Assembly (NCBI GenBank): GCA_012845835.1
Contig: JABAKD010000023.1
Coordinates: 12,089,851-12,153,850 of the forward strand
Source of the DNA: Undaria pinnatifida
Taxonomy: Eukaryota; Sar; Phaeophyceae; Laminariales; Alariaceae
Direction of reading: 5' to 3'
DNA length: 64,000 nucleotides
Below the pieces are notes generated by a model. The model searched no databases and was not told the origin of the DNA. It saw only the letters and a program-made list of their open reading frames with translations. Positions 10,827 to 23,110 of this stretch are shown here, in pieces (position 1 is the stretch's first letter; each line of letters opens with the position of its first letter). The translations under genes and the position numbers were made by a program.

Positions 10827-11233
10827 GCCATTCTAGCATACATGATTGTCGAAGCCGAGTGCCTCAACAGCAAGTCCTCATTCGTGAGGGAGTCATCCGC
10901 TACTCTAACAGGATTAATTGTCTTTCTGTGGGCATCCCTGCATCCTTTTATACTCGTGGAAGACGTAAATTTCTCTTTCCAGAGGGGCCACGTGTCCCTT
11001 TTACTATTAAACTTGGGGGGACGGTTGCTACCAAAATATCCGCCCGGATGGGCCAGACCTTGCATAACAGGCGTAAGCGACGGGGAAGAAGCTGGGGCTT
11101 CGCGTACCTCAGCTCCCGGTGTGGCTCCTTCCAGGAGAACCACTCTCCTCTGGAAGTCTGCCAGCTGCTCCAAAATGGCGGGTGTAATCCCGCCGCTGCT
11201 CCCTTGGGCTTCACTCGAATTGGTGTCTCCCAT
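10781..11233 (-). pseudogene. Copia A gag, N-terminal part
   Basis: 150-codon frame starting MGDTNSSEAQGSSGG, 110 bp below the 5' LTR and so correctly placed for gag. The middle contains LTNEDLLLRHSASTIMYARMAW, a copia gag pattern. It then shifts frame near 10820, where the downstream frame (from 10826) continues with GVLLEALDSD. The ATG at 11233 is a good candidate for the original start because no earlier in-frame coding continues upstream. Confidence 0.8.
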
Positions 11234-11326
11234 GGCTCCGGCTGATTTCTCCAGCTAGCTCTCTTCCGCAGAAAAGCCCACGTCACTCAACACCCTTTGC
11301 TTCGAACAGGGATAGTACCGCGTACG

Positions 11327-11338
11327 CGATAATTATCG
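11327..11338 (-). other. Palindrome at the inner edge of copia A 5' LTR
   Basis: CGATAATTATCG, a perfect 12-bp palindrome, lies four bases inside the 5' LTR end, where the primer binding site is expected. No TGG-initial tRNA complement is visible there. Copia B and element C also have palindromes in this position. Confidence 0.55.
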
Positions 11339-11342
11339 TGTT

Positions 11343-11625
11343 TGTTGATCCCTACGAAGCGTAGAGGGCTTACCCGTTGAGCTGACAATAGTGGGGTAGT
11401 GGAGTGACCGGTATAAAGACAAGTACAAGACGTACAAATATATATTACGTTGCTCCTGGCCAAGGCGCAGCGTGGAGTGCGCTCGCCAGGAAGAAAGGCG
11501 GTTAAATGGGCGGAGTATTTCCACCATCCCGATATCCCGCTATCATGTAGCCAACTTATCACTGGAAACCCCTACAATACTCAACCGTCATCATATCCGC
11601 ATCATATCCAAGCATACAATCAACA
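11343..11625 (-). repeat. 5' LTR of copia A
   Basis: 283 bp with the perfect terminal inverted hexamer TGTTGA...TCAACA, partner of 1243-1529. GGAAT follows at 11626-11630. Minus-strand ATATATATTTG near 11440 is a TATA-like candidate for the element promoter. Confidence 0.92.
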
Positions 11626-11630
11626 GGAAT

Positions 11631-12521
11631 GCATCGTGTCGCTCTTCTACGAGAAAGAAAATGTGTACAACGTACAAGTAGATGTTTCTCCTCTAGTTTC
11701 TTTATCCTTACTTTATAAGCTGATCCTGCGCGCGTTGTGCGCTAAATATCAGCACAGAGAGACGGTATCGACATTCTAGCGGCATTTGCTGTTATACAAT
11801 GATTACTCTTATGCACTCCCTCTCTACGATATGATGCACCAGGTGTTGCCGATGTCTTCGGACTTCTTCGCAGCGCGTGACATGCCGAGTCCGCCTTGTC
11901 GGTTCGAGTGATAGCGTCAGCGGCTCTTGCAGCACCTGTTGTTCCATCTCCAATCGTTCCAGCTCAATCAGCAAACCAGCCCTCGCCAAGGAATAGTACT
12001 GTTCAGGCGGTGAGTGCTTTGCCGAACAGATCGGCTGTCTAACTATTATCGTAGAATGGCATGCTCGAAGGTAGCATGCAAGCAGGAGCAGCTCGGGAAA
12101 ATTAACGGTTGTTTTTTTGTCTGGGTCGTTGAGAGTTTCGTCGAGACAAGGAGGTGCGGCAACGTGTTTTCACAGGCACTCCTCTTTTGCTCGGCTACGA
12201 CAAACAGCAAGTTCAAATTCAAAACGGGAATTATGGACTTTTAAAAGAGATGCACGCACAGCTACGTTCCTGGTGCTGCTGTTACCATTATACTACCGCT
12301 GCTACTACTGCATCTAGTTCTGATTCTTGTGTTGATGCTGTCGGTACTGCTGCTGTTGCTGTTGTTGCTGGTGCCACGAGTATCGACATTTTTTCCTCCT
12401 AAAAAAGAACGCAAATATCAAACAGCAAGATAGAGCTTACTTACATGAAAAATGTTTCAAGGACGTCCGCCGTGAGTTCGACGAATTTCAGGTCAATAAT
12501 TCATTTGTGTTGGTTTTACCA
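11631..12521. other. Spacer between elements A and D
   Basis: About 0.9 kb without a recognisable gene. It ends with CTG/CTA-rich microsatellite sequence at 12270-12380 that produces low-complexity Ala/Val frames. Confidence 0.5.
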
Positions 12522-12599
12522 CGTATGTAATAGAGTGTCAGTATAGCTGGCAATAGATTCGGTAAGATAGCTCACGGAGTCATGCTATGTTGGACCACA

Positions 12600-12774
12600 A
12601 GAAGATTCTCTTGAACGGAATATTCTTAGTGGAGCGGACAACCCGTAGAATCTAGCTAGCTTATACCACAAGAGCGTTCTCGGTAATGGAACGTTCTTCC
12701 TCTCTTTGGACAAGATAGATAGAAGTAAGCACGTTAAGCGCTCATAGAAACATAGAACATCCAGGAGAACGTTC
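12600..12774 (+). promoter_or_regulatory. Cluster of four heat-shock-element dimers in the LTR
   Basis: Perfect nGAAnnTTCn modules lie at 12600-12609 (AGAAGATTCT), 12617-12626 (GGAATATTCT), 12688-12697 (GGAACGTTCT) and 12766-12775 (AGAACGTTCC). Inverted GAA/TTC pairs two bases apart are the binding site of heat-shock factor trimers. All four persist in the 3' LTR despite about 19 other differences. They lie upstream of the TATA-like site, where enhancer elements of an LTR promoter belong. The two GAACGTTC sites could instead bind an ACGT-core bZIP factor. Confidence 0.6.
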
Positions 12775-12944
12775 CTTGTACGTTCCATAGGTAAAGGTCC
12801 AGAAGAGAGCACAGCAGCAATGCCGGGGTGAAGCGAACTCTGTGAGCTTCACCCCACCCCCATGGTCTCACTCTTCTTCCTCCTCCTCCTTCTACTTTCC
12901 TGCTTCCTCGAGCTTCTCATAGCTCAACGCCAATAATGAGAAAT

Positions 12945-12952
12945 CTATAAAG
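12945..12952 (+). promoter_or_regulatory. TATA-like box of element D LTR
   Basis: CTATAAAG, conserved in the 3' LTR (in AAATCTATAAAGAAG). It lies about 170 bp after the last heat-shock-like site and 80 bp before the LTR end. Confidence 0.5.
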
Positions 12953-13035
12953 AAGAACCGGTGCTGTCTCCAAGCGAAGCTGATACCCCTGTGTCCTTTC
13001 CCTCCCACCTTCCGGTACCACGACTCCTTCACAAA

Positions 13036-13053
13036 TGGCGTCGTCGCTGAATT
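13036..13053 (+). promoter_or_regulatory. Possible tRNA primer binding site of element D
   Basis: TGGCGTCGTCGCTGAATT starts two bases after the left LTR. TGG pairs with the CCA end of a tRNA, as in most LTR elements. The matching tRNA cannot be named from this window. Confidence 0.5.
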
Positions 13054-16000
13054 GCCGATGTGTGAGCTTCAAGCTTGGAACGACAGCCCCGCCTCTTCTC
13101 GGTTTCTTAATATCTTATAATGTGAGCCACCACATAGACTATATGGCGAGAGAGAGGATATAGACTATTTTAATAGGGGTCATTTTTTGTTTTGTTTTTT
13201 GTATTCGTTGTCCTTTTTTTTGCCTCCCTTTTTATATCGAACCTCTGTGTGCCAACCACGTACGAGCTGCGCTGACAGCACATAGATAGGTCATATAGTA
13301 TAGACTCGAGTACAAGCAGTTGAGTGCTGTAGACAGTCGTCTCTTCTCCCTCTCGTACTCCCCCCCCCCTCGTAGGTAGGTATAGCACCGGTATTGCACC
13401 GGTATTGTGCTACAAACGATCTCCTTTGTTTCCTTCGCTTCGCACCAAGCGTGTAGTATATCGTCAGTACGTACAAGTCCCCCGGTACGGGATATCTCTG
13501 GACGTTTTTGTGTCACCGTACTCCTCCTGTAGTAGTACGTCCGTCACCCCAAAAGCGCTATGCCATCCCCAAAACACACTTGTATGTATGTACAAGAACG
13601 ACCCAGTCCCTGTGACCCCACAAGGACCACGTAACAAAAGGAGAGCTCTCTATTGTGTTCTCCACTGATTGAGGTATAGGCCCTCATTTACAAGAGATAG
13701 ATACAAGGTGCCAGGGAGGTACCCCGCCCACTTTTCGAAATTCTTGTTTTTTCTTTCTCTTTTTCTGCCCGCATACTTAGCCGGTGGTGTCATTTAGACT
13801 ATACGGCGTGTGATTGGCATCGGGTACGACGTATTAGTAATATTTTTGCATGCGTACCTTTAGTGAGACAGCGGCTCATAGACAATTTGCGTACCTCGTG
13901 CACGGCACAGCAGTGGTACGTACACACGTATGGGTTGACACGTACCTTACGGGCGTGGCACAACCTCATAGTCATGTAGCATACCTACCTCCCCACCAGG
14001 TATGGTGTTGTACTGAGTCTGACTCCCAGGGTTTCAGGCCTGTATGCACGGTTGCGTCTTGTCCTGATATCCCAGTAGTAGTACCCCGTTTCCACCGCCA
14101 TCTCAAAGTCGTTTTGGCTTGCCCTCCGTTTGTTCTTTTGTTTTGATGCATTTCCCTTGTTTGCTTTGTTATTAGCTACTTTGTTTGCTTGTTTCTTGCT
14201 TGGTTAACAAGCACGTACGAGTAACTGTTGCTAAAATTGGTCTTAGGGAAATACTATTAATACTTGTACTGTTTTTTGTGCAAACTTTCGTTTTGTTTTT
14301 ATACACTGGTGGTGTTGTACGTACACCTCTCCAGTTATAAGACATATACGGGCCCTGCACTGCTATGGCGAAATTACCGTTGTCCAGTGTGCAATTCTTA
14401 CCAGCTCATGACATACAGGGCTCTATGTTGCCATTTGTCACCATGCTGCTGTTTAGCGTACACTTCGTACATTATGGCCATTGCATCGCATCTACGCTGT
14501 TTACATTTGACAAAATACTGCTGTAGTACGTGTATGTCGCCAGCATTCTGTCATACACAGGCTTTATGCTGCCTTATTTTGTCAGGATACTAGTGTCATG
14601 TATGTGAATTCCGTCGGTTTTGTCTCACGCACGGCCCCTTATGCTGCTCACATCATCCGAAATGCTGCAGTAACCGTGCCTCTTACGTACCAGTTTTAAG
14701 CTATATATGGGCTCTATCATGCCCATATGCTTCTGCTGTAAGAGCATTTTGCCAGAGTATTTGTCACGCCCGAGCTCTACGCTATCTAATATTGGATTAT
14801 ATCCCCCCCCCCGCGTTCGGCCAGCTTTTACACCACAACAAAAGCAGGCTCTACGCTACAAAATTTTCTCACAAAAAAAAGCATCAAAGCCCCCTCGCAT
14901 CTGCCCCATCTCGTATGATGAAGTGGGGTGGACGCTGCTCAGATTTGCCCACATTTTGTCACCCGACCGAGTTTACTTTTCCCCGTTTCTGGTGATATAG
15001 GGTAGATGATGCCCAAATTTCAACGCATTTTCCGCTTCAATTTTACGATAAAGCAGGGTCTATTCTGCTCAAAATTGTAACGTGCGCAAGCTTGAAAGTC
15101 AACGACTGTTTCTTTTTTTTTACTTTTATATTATGGTTTGAAGGCATTCATTTCTGCTGTTAGTTGCTTGACAATAATTTTGCGAGCAACCACGGGAAAC
15201 ACCCCCCTCCGTTTCTCTGCCATATTGACACTTGTTTGGCATGTCTAAATTAACTCTGACGCGCCCCCTGTGTTTTTGTTTTTGTTGTTCGTGCCGAAAT
15301 ATCACAAAAGTACAGCTATCTTCTGTGATGCACGTGTTGCCTTGATCATGCTGGCGCGCATCGCGTCGTACAAAATACGATCCCAAACGGTCATGCAACC
15401 ATGATCGCCTTGTAACGAGCATCAACGCGCGCTGCAAATAATGCTGACTTACGCAATTGACAATGATTGTGCTTTGTCACGGTGCATTATTTTTTTTCAG
15501 GGATTTCAACCCCAGAATGCGCGAACGACGGTATTACACGTCGAGCATCCCACAACATCATATCGGTAGTATTTTATAAAATCCTCTCACGGTGCACTGT
15601 GTTCTATTTGGAAAACCTCTGTGAGGATGAAGACTCAACGTGCCACGAGCCTCGTCAATACGCTTTGTACCCCACGCGTGTTTGAGCTATTTTTATGAGG
15701 TTCCCGTTTCTGCTGTTACGCACTCCCGACCTGATGCAGCGTTGGAATGACCCGAACTGTATTAGGATCGTGCTTGAGCAAAAATACTGTTGAGTAACCG
15801 CACTACGAGTGCGTCGCGCTCCGAGTGCCATCTCTCTCTCTTTTTCACGAGTATATTACGCGTGTTACACGGAACCCCCCCCCGGTATTTTTAAAAACAG
15901 TGCACCCCAGAAGTATACCGTCATTTTTAGGTGCGGATTTTTGCTTCGGAAAACCTCAAGTACAGCTTAGGTTGTTGACGGGTACAAGAGGTACACATAT

Positions 16001-16589
16001 TTTCCGTGTTGTAAGGTCTGATTTTGTTTTGTTTTTGACTGGATAACTCGGTGGTTCTAACCATCTCCCGAGCACCACACTTCTCCCCCGAGAATATCTA
16101 CAATCATCCATCACCCTCCGGTCTTCTTGGTGACGTTCGAAAACTACTTGTACTACATCCTTCTTCTCTACTCCGGTGCGTGCGATACCTTCCCTATCCA
16201 TTCCGGACCAACATGGACCCTAACCCCAACCCTCGCGGTAAATCCCGAACCAACCAGGACCCAACCCTTTAACCCTCACGACGAACAGTGTGTTTCGCGT
16301 TCTTCTCCTGCTGTAGTCATGGGTGGGACAGTAACGGTGAAGGACCTTGCCATTTTGTTCCATTAAGTCGAAATAATGCCCGGAGCGCATTTTTTCGACC
16401 GGGGTCGATGACGGCATTTCCACCGCGGCCACTGACCCCGACCCATTTCAGTCAAACCGGATCCCTCGACGTTTGGTACAGCCACCTTACACGCCGAGAC
16501 TGGGAGGACGGATCCCTCTACGAGAAACGCCCACCTGATGCAACTGCGATTTTTGTTTAGCGCCTGAGGGCAAGAGGTTATTTTTTTTT
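13054..16589 (+). repeat. Element D interior, first block
   Basis: No coding signal. From about 14340 to 15080 the sequence is a degenerate tandem array of roughly 100-bp units around a GGGCTCTATGCTGCC...TTTGTCAC core (for example near 14428, 14570, 14640, 14712, 14772). The rest is T-rich with scattered TACGTAC and CTCGTAC motifs. Homopolymer C runs occur near 13360, 14803 and 15876. Confidence 0.55.
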
Positions 16590-19500
16590 TTCGTGGGGGA
16601 TCACAACAACGCCGCAAGTACAGCGACGACTACCACAGAGTGTGTCGCCGCAACGGTACCCATGAGGCCAGTGCCGCGATGGCTTCAACGTATTATGCCA
16701 CCGCGTCTACAGCCCTTTGTGCACCATCAGCTCGTGTACTCGAGTTTGACCGTCTCTTGCACACCCCCCCCACTACCCCCCATCTGAGCCACGACTACCT
16801 ACCCAACCGACATGTTGCTGCTAACATTCCCATCCCCGGCTCCCATAGCCGTCCACCCCACGCGGCCGCGTCTATCACCAAAACGGGTTTTCGCCCGCCC
16901 ATCACCGCGCTTAACCCCCTGCGTCCAATCGCCCCTGCTTTTGTTTGCTGGAACTTGCTCACAACTGCATCCAGCGCGCCCACTGTCTCGAACGGGCGGC
17001 ACCCAAAGACACCCCTGTCTGCGGTAAAATATGTTTCCGTTTATCGGCCACGTCGTACCTGGGTCATGTCGGCATCGTTAGACGCCCCGTCTGCGGTAAT
17101 CTGCCGGTTCGGTCTATTGCCTTGAAATCCCGACCCCCTCCCGCCGCTACTACAGTTGTCAAAACGGCCACAGAGCCGTCAAACCAACTTTATTGCCGCA
17201 TTGCCCAACACGCCCCAAGCCCCAGCACCCACCGCCCGTGAACCCACGGTACGAAAACGCCGCACACGCCCTCTGCAACCAGCCCCCCAAAACGCCGCAC
17301 GCACCCCCCAACGCATCACCTACTCCTCGGGTCAAGACCACCGTTCTTCTCCGACTACCACCTTCACCACCGTGCTTCTCCGCCTACCACCTACATCACC
17401 GATATTGACCGTTGTAACAGCGACAGCAAGGTCGCCCAACGACGCAGACGCCATCCTATCCGTAGTGGCCGCGACGGCGGTCGCGACCACCCGAATTGTG
17501 TCGCCCACGACGCCTGCGTCTGTCTCACGAACCGCAAACAGTGGTGGCTCGCGACCACCACAGTTTTCAATACGGGACACAACCTGCGACGAGCATCATT
17601 ATCAACCACCCGGCCATCGAGTACCACTCCGCTGGCTTTCGGGCGTTCTTCCTGACGTCTGCATCGTGTCAGCGGTACTCCCCCACTGTAGCAACACCGC
17701 TACGCCTCTGGTGCGCTCAACCCAGGTGTAGGCATACTTCAGGATGTCGGTTTTTACTTTTGGTATTTACGGAAACGTGCGGACCACATACCCGGCGCCA
17801 TCACCCGGCAATAACCCGCGACAACCAGTGCCGCTCGTTGTAAAATGCCGTAACACCTATTTTTTGGGTCGATAGAGCCATGATCGCCTTTCTTCGTCGG
17901 GCAACTGCTGCGACAACGACGACAACATCGGCAGCAACAGCGTGACCGGCCGATAACCATTGCGGCAAAAATCCCTGGACACCAAACGCTGATCAACCGA
18001 TACAGCACTACCAGCGCCAGGCCATCCAATTGCGGGACGAGGGTCCACCTTCAACTTTAAAAGAACGAGCTCCACCGACGACCCCGCCCCCCAACAATCT
18101 ATGCCCCCCCGCCCAGCCCCATACATGCGATATCGCTTGTCCAAGCCTGATCCCTTTGTTCTAGCGACGATCTTGAGGTGTGGGTACGAGGAGGCCAAGA
18201 CGTCGAGCCCTACTGGGATGCCCCACTCGACGCCTTCCACCGATAAGCAACGCTACTTGCCGAAGACCACGGCTACCAGCGGTTCCGGACTACAGCATGA
18301 AACTTCTGCTGCCAATTCTGGGCCATCGCATCCTGAGCGCGCCTCGCCTATTTATCGGCGGCTCCACCCGCGCTCGTCCTAGGACGTGCGCGTTTTTCAG
18401 TGACAACGTTGGGCCCGCGAACGACAGATTCCCACTCGCTGCCACGGTGTTGACAGCACCACTGCCCCTGGGCCCAAGGGACAGTCCCGTCATGAAGACG
18501 GAAGACTCGCGATCATAGATGACCAGGATATGCCCTGAGCCCCCTGCCCCGTCTTCCTCGCAACCCTCGTGGATTGCGCGGACACGGACCACAGGTACGG
18601 CATTTCCTAGCGAGTTCTATCCTGCTCATCCAACGCCGCTTGGAGACAGGACCCCCAGGGTATCTTAGTTCCGCTTCTTTAAACGCGACCCACGGAGACC
18701 CTTCCAGAGCCTCGGTGATACAATACCGAGACTCCCTTTGCGATCACGTGGATCTAGCCGGCTCTTTTCTCTAGATCAGCCAGCAGCACCCTCGCCATCG
18801 CCACGCGACAGTCATACAGACAGCCGCAACTGACCACTGCTTGGCGGCTCACCGCAGCCAGCCTACACCGAACTACCTCTTCTGGGATGTTCAACCTTTA
18901 GCAGTGCCACCCTTTCGGATTCTTTTTTTACGATTTTTTATATCACCGTGTGGAGTAGTTTCTGGCATCGCCCGATACCGACATTTTGATCGACACCACG
19001 ACCCCGCAGCTCTCCCGCCTTCGACCAAGTATCGGAACCGTTTTTACGACCAGCCATGGACATTGGTTTCGAGGCCGACAAACGCCGGAGCTCCTTCATT
19101 ACCTATCTGGGACAACGGTTTTGAGGCCGACAAACGCCGGAAAATATTCCCCTACCACCACCCAACGACCCTCGACATCTACAACCGCCCTCCCAGTTCG
19201 TATCTCTAGCTTCGGCAACGGTACACCCGAGACTGGCAATTCCATCCATAGGCAGAAGCAATAACCGCTTTATTCGGTTGGCAGCCGCCTTTTCCCCCTA
19301 ACCCGCCGCGTTGCAAACGAGTCATCCTCTTTCGGTCTCGGGATTTCTCACCGAACCGTCCCACTACCGACGTTGTTCCGACCCTTTCCATCGCGACAGA
19401 ACAACTCTGCCGCGCCCCCCCCTTCAATGCAACCGGTTTCCACGGAGCACCTCTGTCCCGGCCCCCTCCATTGCTACCGAGGCGCGCCTGCCGAGTCCCC

Positions 19501-20003
19501 CATGCCGTTCTCCACCCCAACGTGTTACCACAGAGCCGCCTTGCTCCGTCTCCGCCGACCATTTGGAGGAAGTAATCGCCCTTCTTCTCCTCACGGTCTG
19601 GTTAGTTCTCATTTCGACAAACGTTGGACCCCCTATCGCCCCCTTTTCACGGCTACCCTGGCCCAAACCATCCTGCCTATACCAGGCCACCAACGGTACC
19701 TCCCGGCCAGTTTCCCCGTTCACCCGCCAGTGTGCCCTGGTTTTCCCAACCACAACAAACCCACGGTTTATCGCTCCCGACCCAGCTCTTTAGCTACCCC
19801 CCCATTAACGGGATCCAAACCCCCAACGGCCCTTCAGCTTTCCTCGACGACACGACCACGGGCGACCCCGACTGATTATGTTTCCGTTGCCAGTGAACAC
19901 CGAACGGTCCCCCTCCAACCCCACGGTCGCGAATCCCCATCCGACACCAATACCGCTACCCCGCTGTTGCCTCAACAGCCCTGTAGGTTTATCACCTGAA
20001 CCT

Positions 20004-20095
20004 AGGCAACCCCTACCCACCCCTGAAGGCATGTCTGTGACGCCACGGTAGGCAACCCCTACCCACCCCTGAAGGCACGTCTGTGACGCCACGGT
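20004..20095 (+). repeat. 46-bp direct repeat, two units
   Basis: AGGCAACCCCTACCCACCCC starts both units at about 20004 and 20050. They are identical but for one or two bases. Confidence 0.85.
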
Positions 20096-21056
20096 CGCTA
20101 CCCCCCCCCTGCCCTAACATTTCTATAGGTTACCATCTGAACCTGTGGTTTTGTTCCTTTCCGGTTATGACCCCTCCGAGCCGGGCGTCGGCTTGAGTTG
20201 GCTCGTTCCCCCGTCCCTCCCAACCCACCACCACATCCCGCCGCTCCCATATTCTCAGTTGGAGTTACATTTTTTTTCCGGGTATGAGCGTTTTGAACCG
20301 ACTATCGGTTTGGGTGGGCTCGCTACCTCTCCTCTACGACCCACTTCTACCATTCCGCTGCCCCCTTTTTCCGAGTTTGTTATATATTTTTTCTCGGGCT
20401 CTTGAACCTCCCGAGCCTGGTACGTATGGGATCTCAAGCCAGAAATCGGGCCCTTCTACGGCCTCTTCGCTGCTCACGTCGACCGATGCGAGCATTCGAT
20501 CCCGGGTATCCATTTGGGTGGGCCAGTTCCCCTCCCTTTCGACCCACCATTCACCATCCGCCCCCATCCACCGGCGACGCGCAAACCGTGCACCCTTCCT
20601 GTTAGGCATTGACTTGGGTGGGCTCCAACCCCCTCCCTCCTGCCTCATGCACCACCACGTTTCGCTGGAAATACTTTCGGCGACTCACCGTTGCGGACCA
20701 TAACAAAAATCCGTCGACCTCTCCTCCGCCCCAAAACCTCCGTCGGATCTATTTCGGCCCATGACATCGCCTCCGGTTCGCTAGCCAGCTCCGAGGAAGG
20801 CGCCGAGGACGCTGGCGCTCCTCCTGGATCGGCTTTCAGGCCGTCCTTCGTTCTCCCCAGCGCCCACCATCGGCGCTTCCCTTCTTGGCCCTCCTCATCC
20901 TTCGTCGGACCATTATTTTCCCAGAGCCGCCATCGCTCCACAGCCGCCGCTGGAAACTGTGGACTGCCCTTCCGACTACGGTTTTTCTCGCCAGTACCTG
21001 TGGCTTCACTACCAAGATCATCGAATCCCCCCCACTGCCGCGCGAACACCGCGACC

Positions 21057-21300
21057 AGAGCTCCATCGTCACCTGAGCTTCGTCGTAACCTGAGCTTTGC
21101 CACCAGAGCTCCATCTTCACCAGAGCTTCGCTGTCACCTGAGCCTCGCGACCAGAGCTCCACGTTCACCGGAGATCCACCTTTCACCAGAGCTTCGTCGT
21201 CACCCGAGCTTCAAGACCAGAGATCCACCTTTTTCAGAGCTCCATTATCGACAGAGCTTCGTCGTCACCTGCGCTTTGCGACCACAGCTCCTCCTGCACG
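21057..21300 (+). repeat. CACCAGAGCTTCGTCGT minisatellite
   Basis: About a dozen degenerate units of 16-18 bp around TCACCTGAGCTTCGTCG and CGACCAGAGCTCCA. In one phase this reads as a Ser-Pro-Glu-Leu-Arg-rich peptide. Confidence 0.8.
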
Positions 21301-22453
21301 GAGATTCGTGGTCACCTGTCGTCACCTCCGTCTCCCGCGACTTCTTCATTCGATGTCTTTCTCCTTCAAGCCACTACCAACGTCAAGGAAACCTTTTATT
21401 TTTTGCCCACTACCGCCGGCCCCGGCGTCGTCGCCACCATCTACTCCGACAATCTGGGAATTATTTCACTGACTTCTGCAGCCATGCACCGATGGGCCTG
21501 CCGCTTCAAACCGCTACCAGCGGCGAGGCGCCCTCTTCCTGGCCACTACCACCAACTCCAGCGTCATCGCACAGTCAGTGCCGACCAGCTGGGACATATT
21601 TCGCCGATTCCTGCAGCCACCGCGCCGGTAGGTCTGCTCCTTCAGTCCGCTACTAACCGCCCCCGGCGACACCGCCATCGTCACCTACTTCAGGCCTTCT
21701 CTACCGCCTATTCCAGCAACCACGCCGCTTCGACGCGTACAAAGCTAACTCCATCACTGCGAGAACCGCAGGTACCTCCACTGGCCCACTTTGAAGGACT
21801 ACTGCAACGTCAACGCTTGCGCCTACATGTACGCTGCGGAACACGCACATTTCACCGCCGCGTACGCGATCCGACACCTTCTTCAACCTACCATATTGAG
21901 CTACTACAGCCTCGTCTTCTTCCGTCACAGAGCCCCTACCGTATCGTCCGCGAACACCCCACCCTCATTGGTTCGTGCTCGGAGCTCTTCAACGCGTTTT
22001 ACTGGACCATCATCCGTCTCCAGCGCTCCTACCACATCTTCCGCGAACGCCACGACGTCACTCTCTCGCGATCGGAGCATTGCAGCACACCCTAGTACGA
22101 CCACCAGCCGCGTTCCATCGGATTTTTCGTCAGACCCTACACCACCCGGTTTCAGAATAAACCTACGGCGTGTCTACTGCACAACTTCGCGGAGCACCAT
22201 CTACGGACCGGCGTGTCTACAACGCCACGCGACAGGGATATCAGCAGCCAGGGTATTATCGCGTTGAGTCGCACGTGCCCTCTTGTCTTGTTGCTCCTCC
22301 CCCTAACCATGTTTCTTGAGTTCATTCTTGAGTTTTTTTTTCATGGGATTTGTTTTGGGCGCATTGGCTTTTGATTTTCTCTTTTAGGTTTGATTTTGTT
22401 GTTTAGTTAGTTTCAAGGTGCCTCTCGTTTGCCTTGACCTTTAGGGATGTCAC

Positions 22454-22560
22454 ACTTTTGACCAGCACGTATGTTTGCGTGCTTGCGTCGGTGTGCTATC
22501 CTGACTTTTCAGGTTGTCCTACTTTTGACCAGCACATATGTTTGCGTGCTTGCGTCGTTG
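22454..22560 (+). repeat. 67-bp tandem duplication
   Basis: ACTTTTGACCAGCAC followed by TATGTTTGCGTGCTTGCGTC occurs at 22454 and 22521. Confidence 0.85.
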
Positions 22561-22784
22561 CTACCCTGGCCTTCCAGCCACTGATTTAGCTGGCTCCACT
22601 TTCGAAACCAGGCCGAAAAATTGTGATGATTCCGTCTTCCTGTTCGTGCCGGTTTAGCCTGCCCCGTTTCCGTAACTTGGCTCAAACCTGCCGTGTTTTC
22701 GTTTCCTCCCGTCGGTTCAGCGTACCCTTGTTTAGCTGTCCGCGAATCCGCTGTAGTATTTTTTTTTGTTGTTGGCCTTTCTCT

Positions 22785-23110
22785 TGCTTTCTGCACTACG
22801 TATGGAATAGGTGCATATTTTGGCATCGTATATGTCTCCAAAACAGCTGTGGTATGCCCATCTCACTCATTCTTCTGCTTTCCGCACTACGTAAGTTATA
22901 GGTGCTTATTTAGGCGCCGTATTTGTTTTCTCACCGTTATGGCATACCAGGTATATATATGTCTTAGCCCTTTCCCAACTCTTTGCACTACGTACGTCAT
23001 TAGGTGCTTATTGAGGCGTCGTATTTGTTCTTCTACCACTGTGGTATACCTGGTATGTGCCCTTTCTCTGTTTTCTACACTACGCACGCTGTAAGTGCTT
23101 ATAGAGGCGT
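22785..23110 (+). repeat. About 95-bp tandem array, four units
   Basis: GCACTACGTA-like landmarks at 22793, 22884, 22985 and 23078. Each is followed by TAGGTGCTTAT, a GGCGTCGTAT core and GTGGTATACC, with visible drift between units. Confidence 0.8.

Larger units (their letters stand above)
1243..11625 (-). mobile_element. Ty1/copia LTR retrotransposon A, nested and decayed
   Basis: A full copia element reads on the minus strand from a 5' LTR at 11343-11625 to a 3' LTR at 1243-1529. The 5-bp target duplication GGAAT lies at 1238-1242 and 11626-11630, which ties the two distant LTRs to one insertion. Domain order is gag, CCHC knuckle, protease, integrase, reverse transcriptase, RNase H, as in Ty1/copia. 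The reading frame is broken at about 10820, between 7585 and 7454, and at about 7140, so it is inactive. A 3.3-kb foldback element (2108-5427) sits in its 3' non-coding part. Without it the element is about 7.05 kb. The two LTRs differ at about ten positions plus a 4-bp indel by eye. Confidence 0.92.
12526..13033 (+). repeat. 5' LTR of element D
   Basis: 508 bp. Its first half carries four GAAnnTTC palindromes, then a TATA-like CTATAAAG, then a CT-rich tract (TCTTCCTCCTCCTCC) at about 12869-12890. It matches 26607-27116 end to end. Confidence 0.92.
16590..22300 (+). repeat. Element D interior, C-rich block with spurious open frames
   Basis: Strongly C-rich on the plus strand, which removes stops and leaves overlapping frames of 160-320 codons in several phases (for example 17156-17731, 19373-19999, 20691-21656). 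They encode low-complexity Pro/Ser/Thr/Arg sequence in more than one frame at once, with no domain and no consistent start, so I treat them as composition artefacts. Local tandem repeats are visible throughout, such as about 130-bp units at 20140-20640. Confidence 0.55.

Noticed and set aside
16593..22267. Long overlapping plus-strand frames (up to 321 codons) in the C-rich block of element D
   Set aside because: They overlap each other in different phases, encode low-complexity Pro/Ser/Thr sequence, lack domains, and are explained by the shortage of A and T needed for stop codons.
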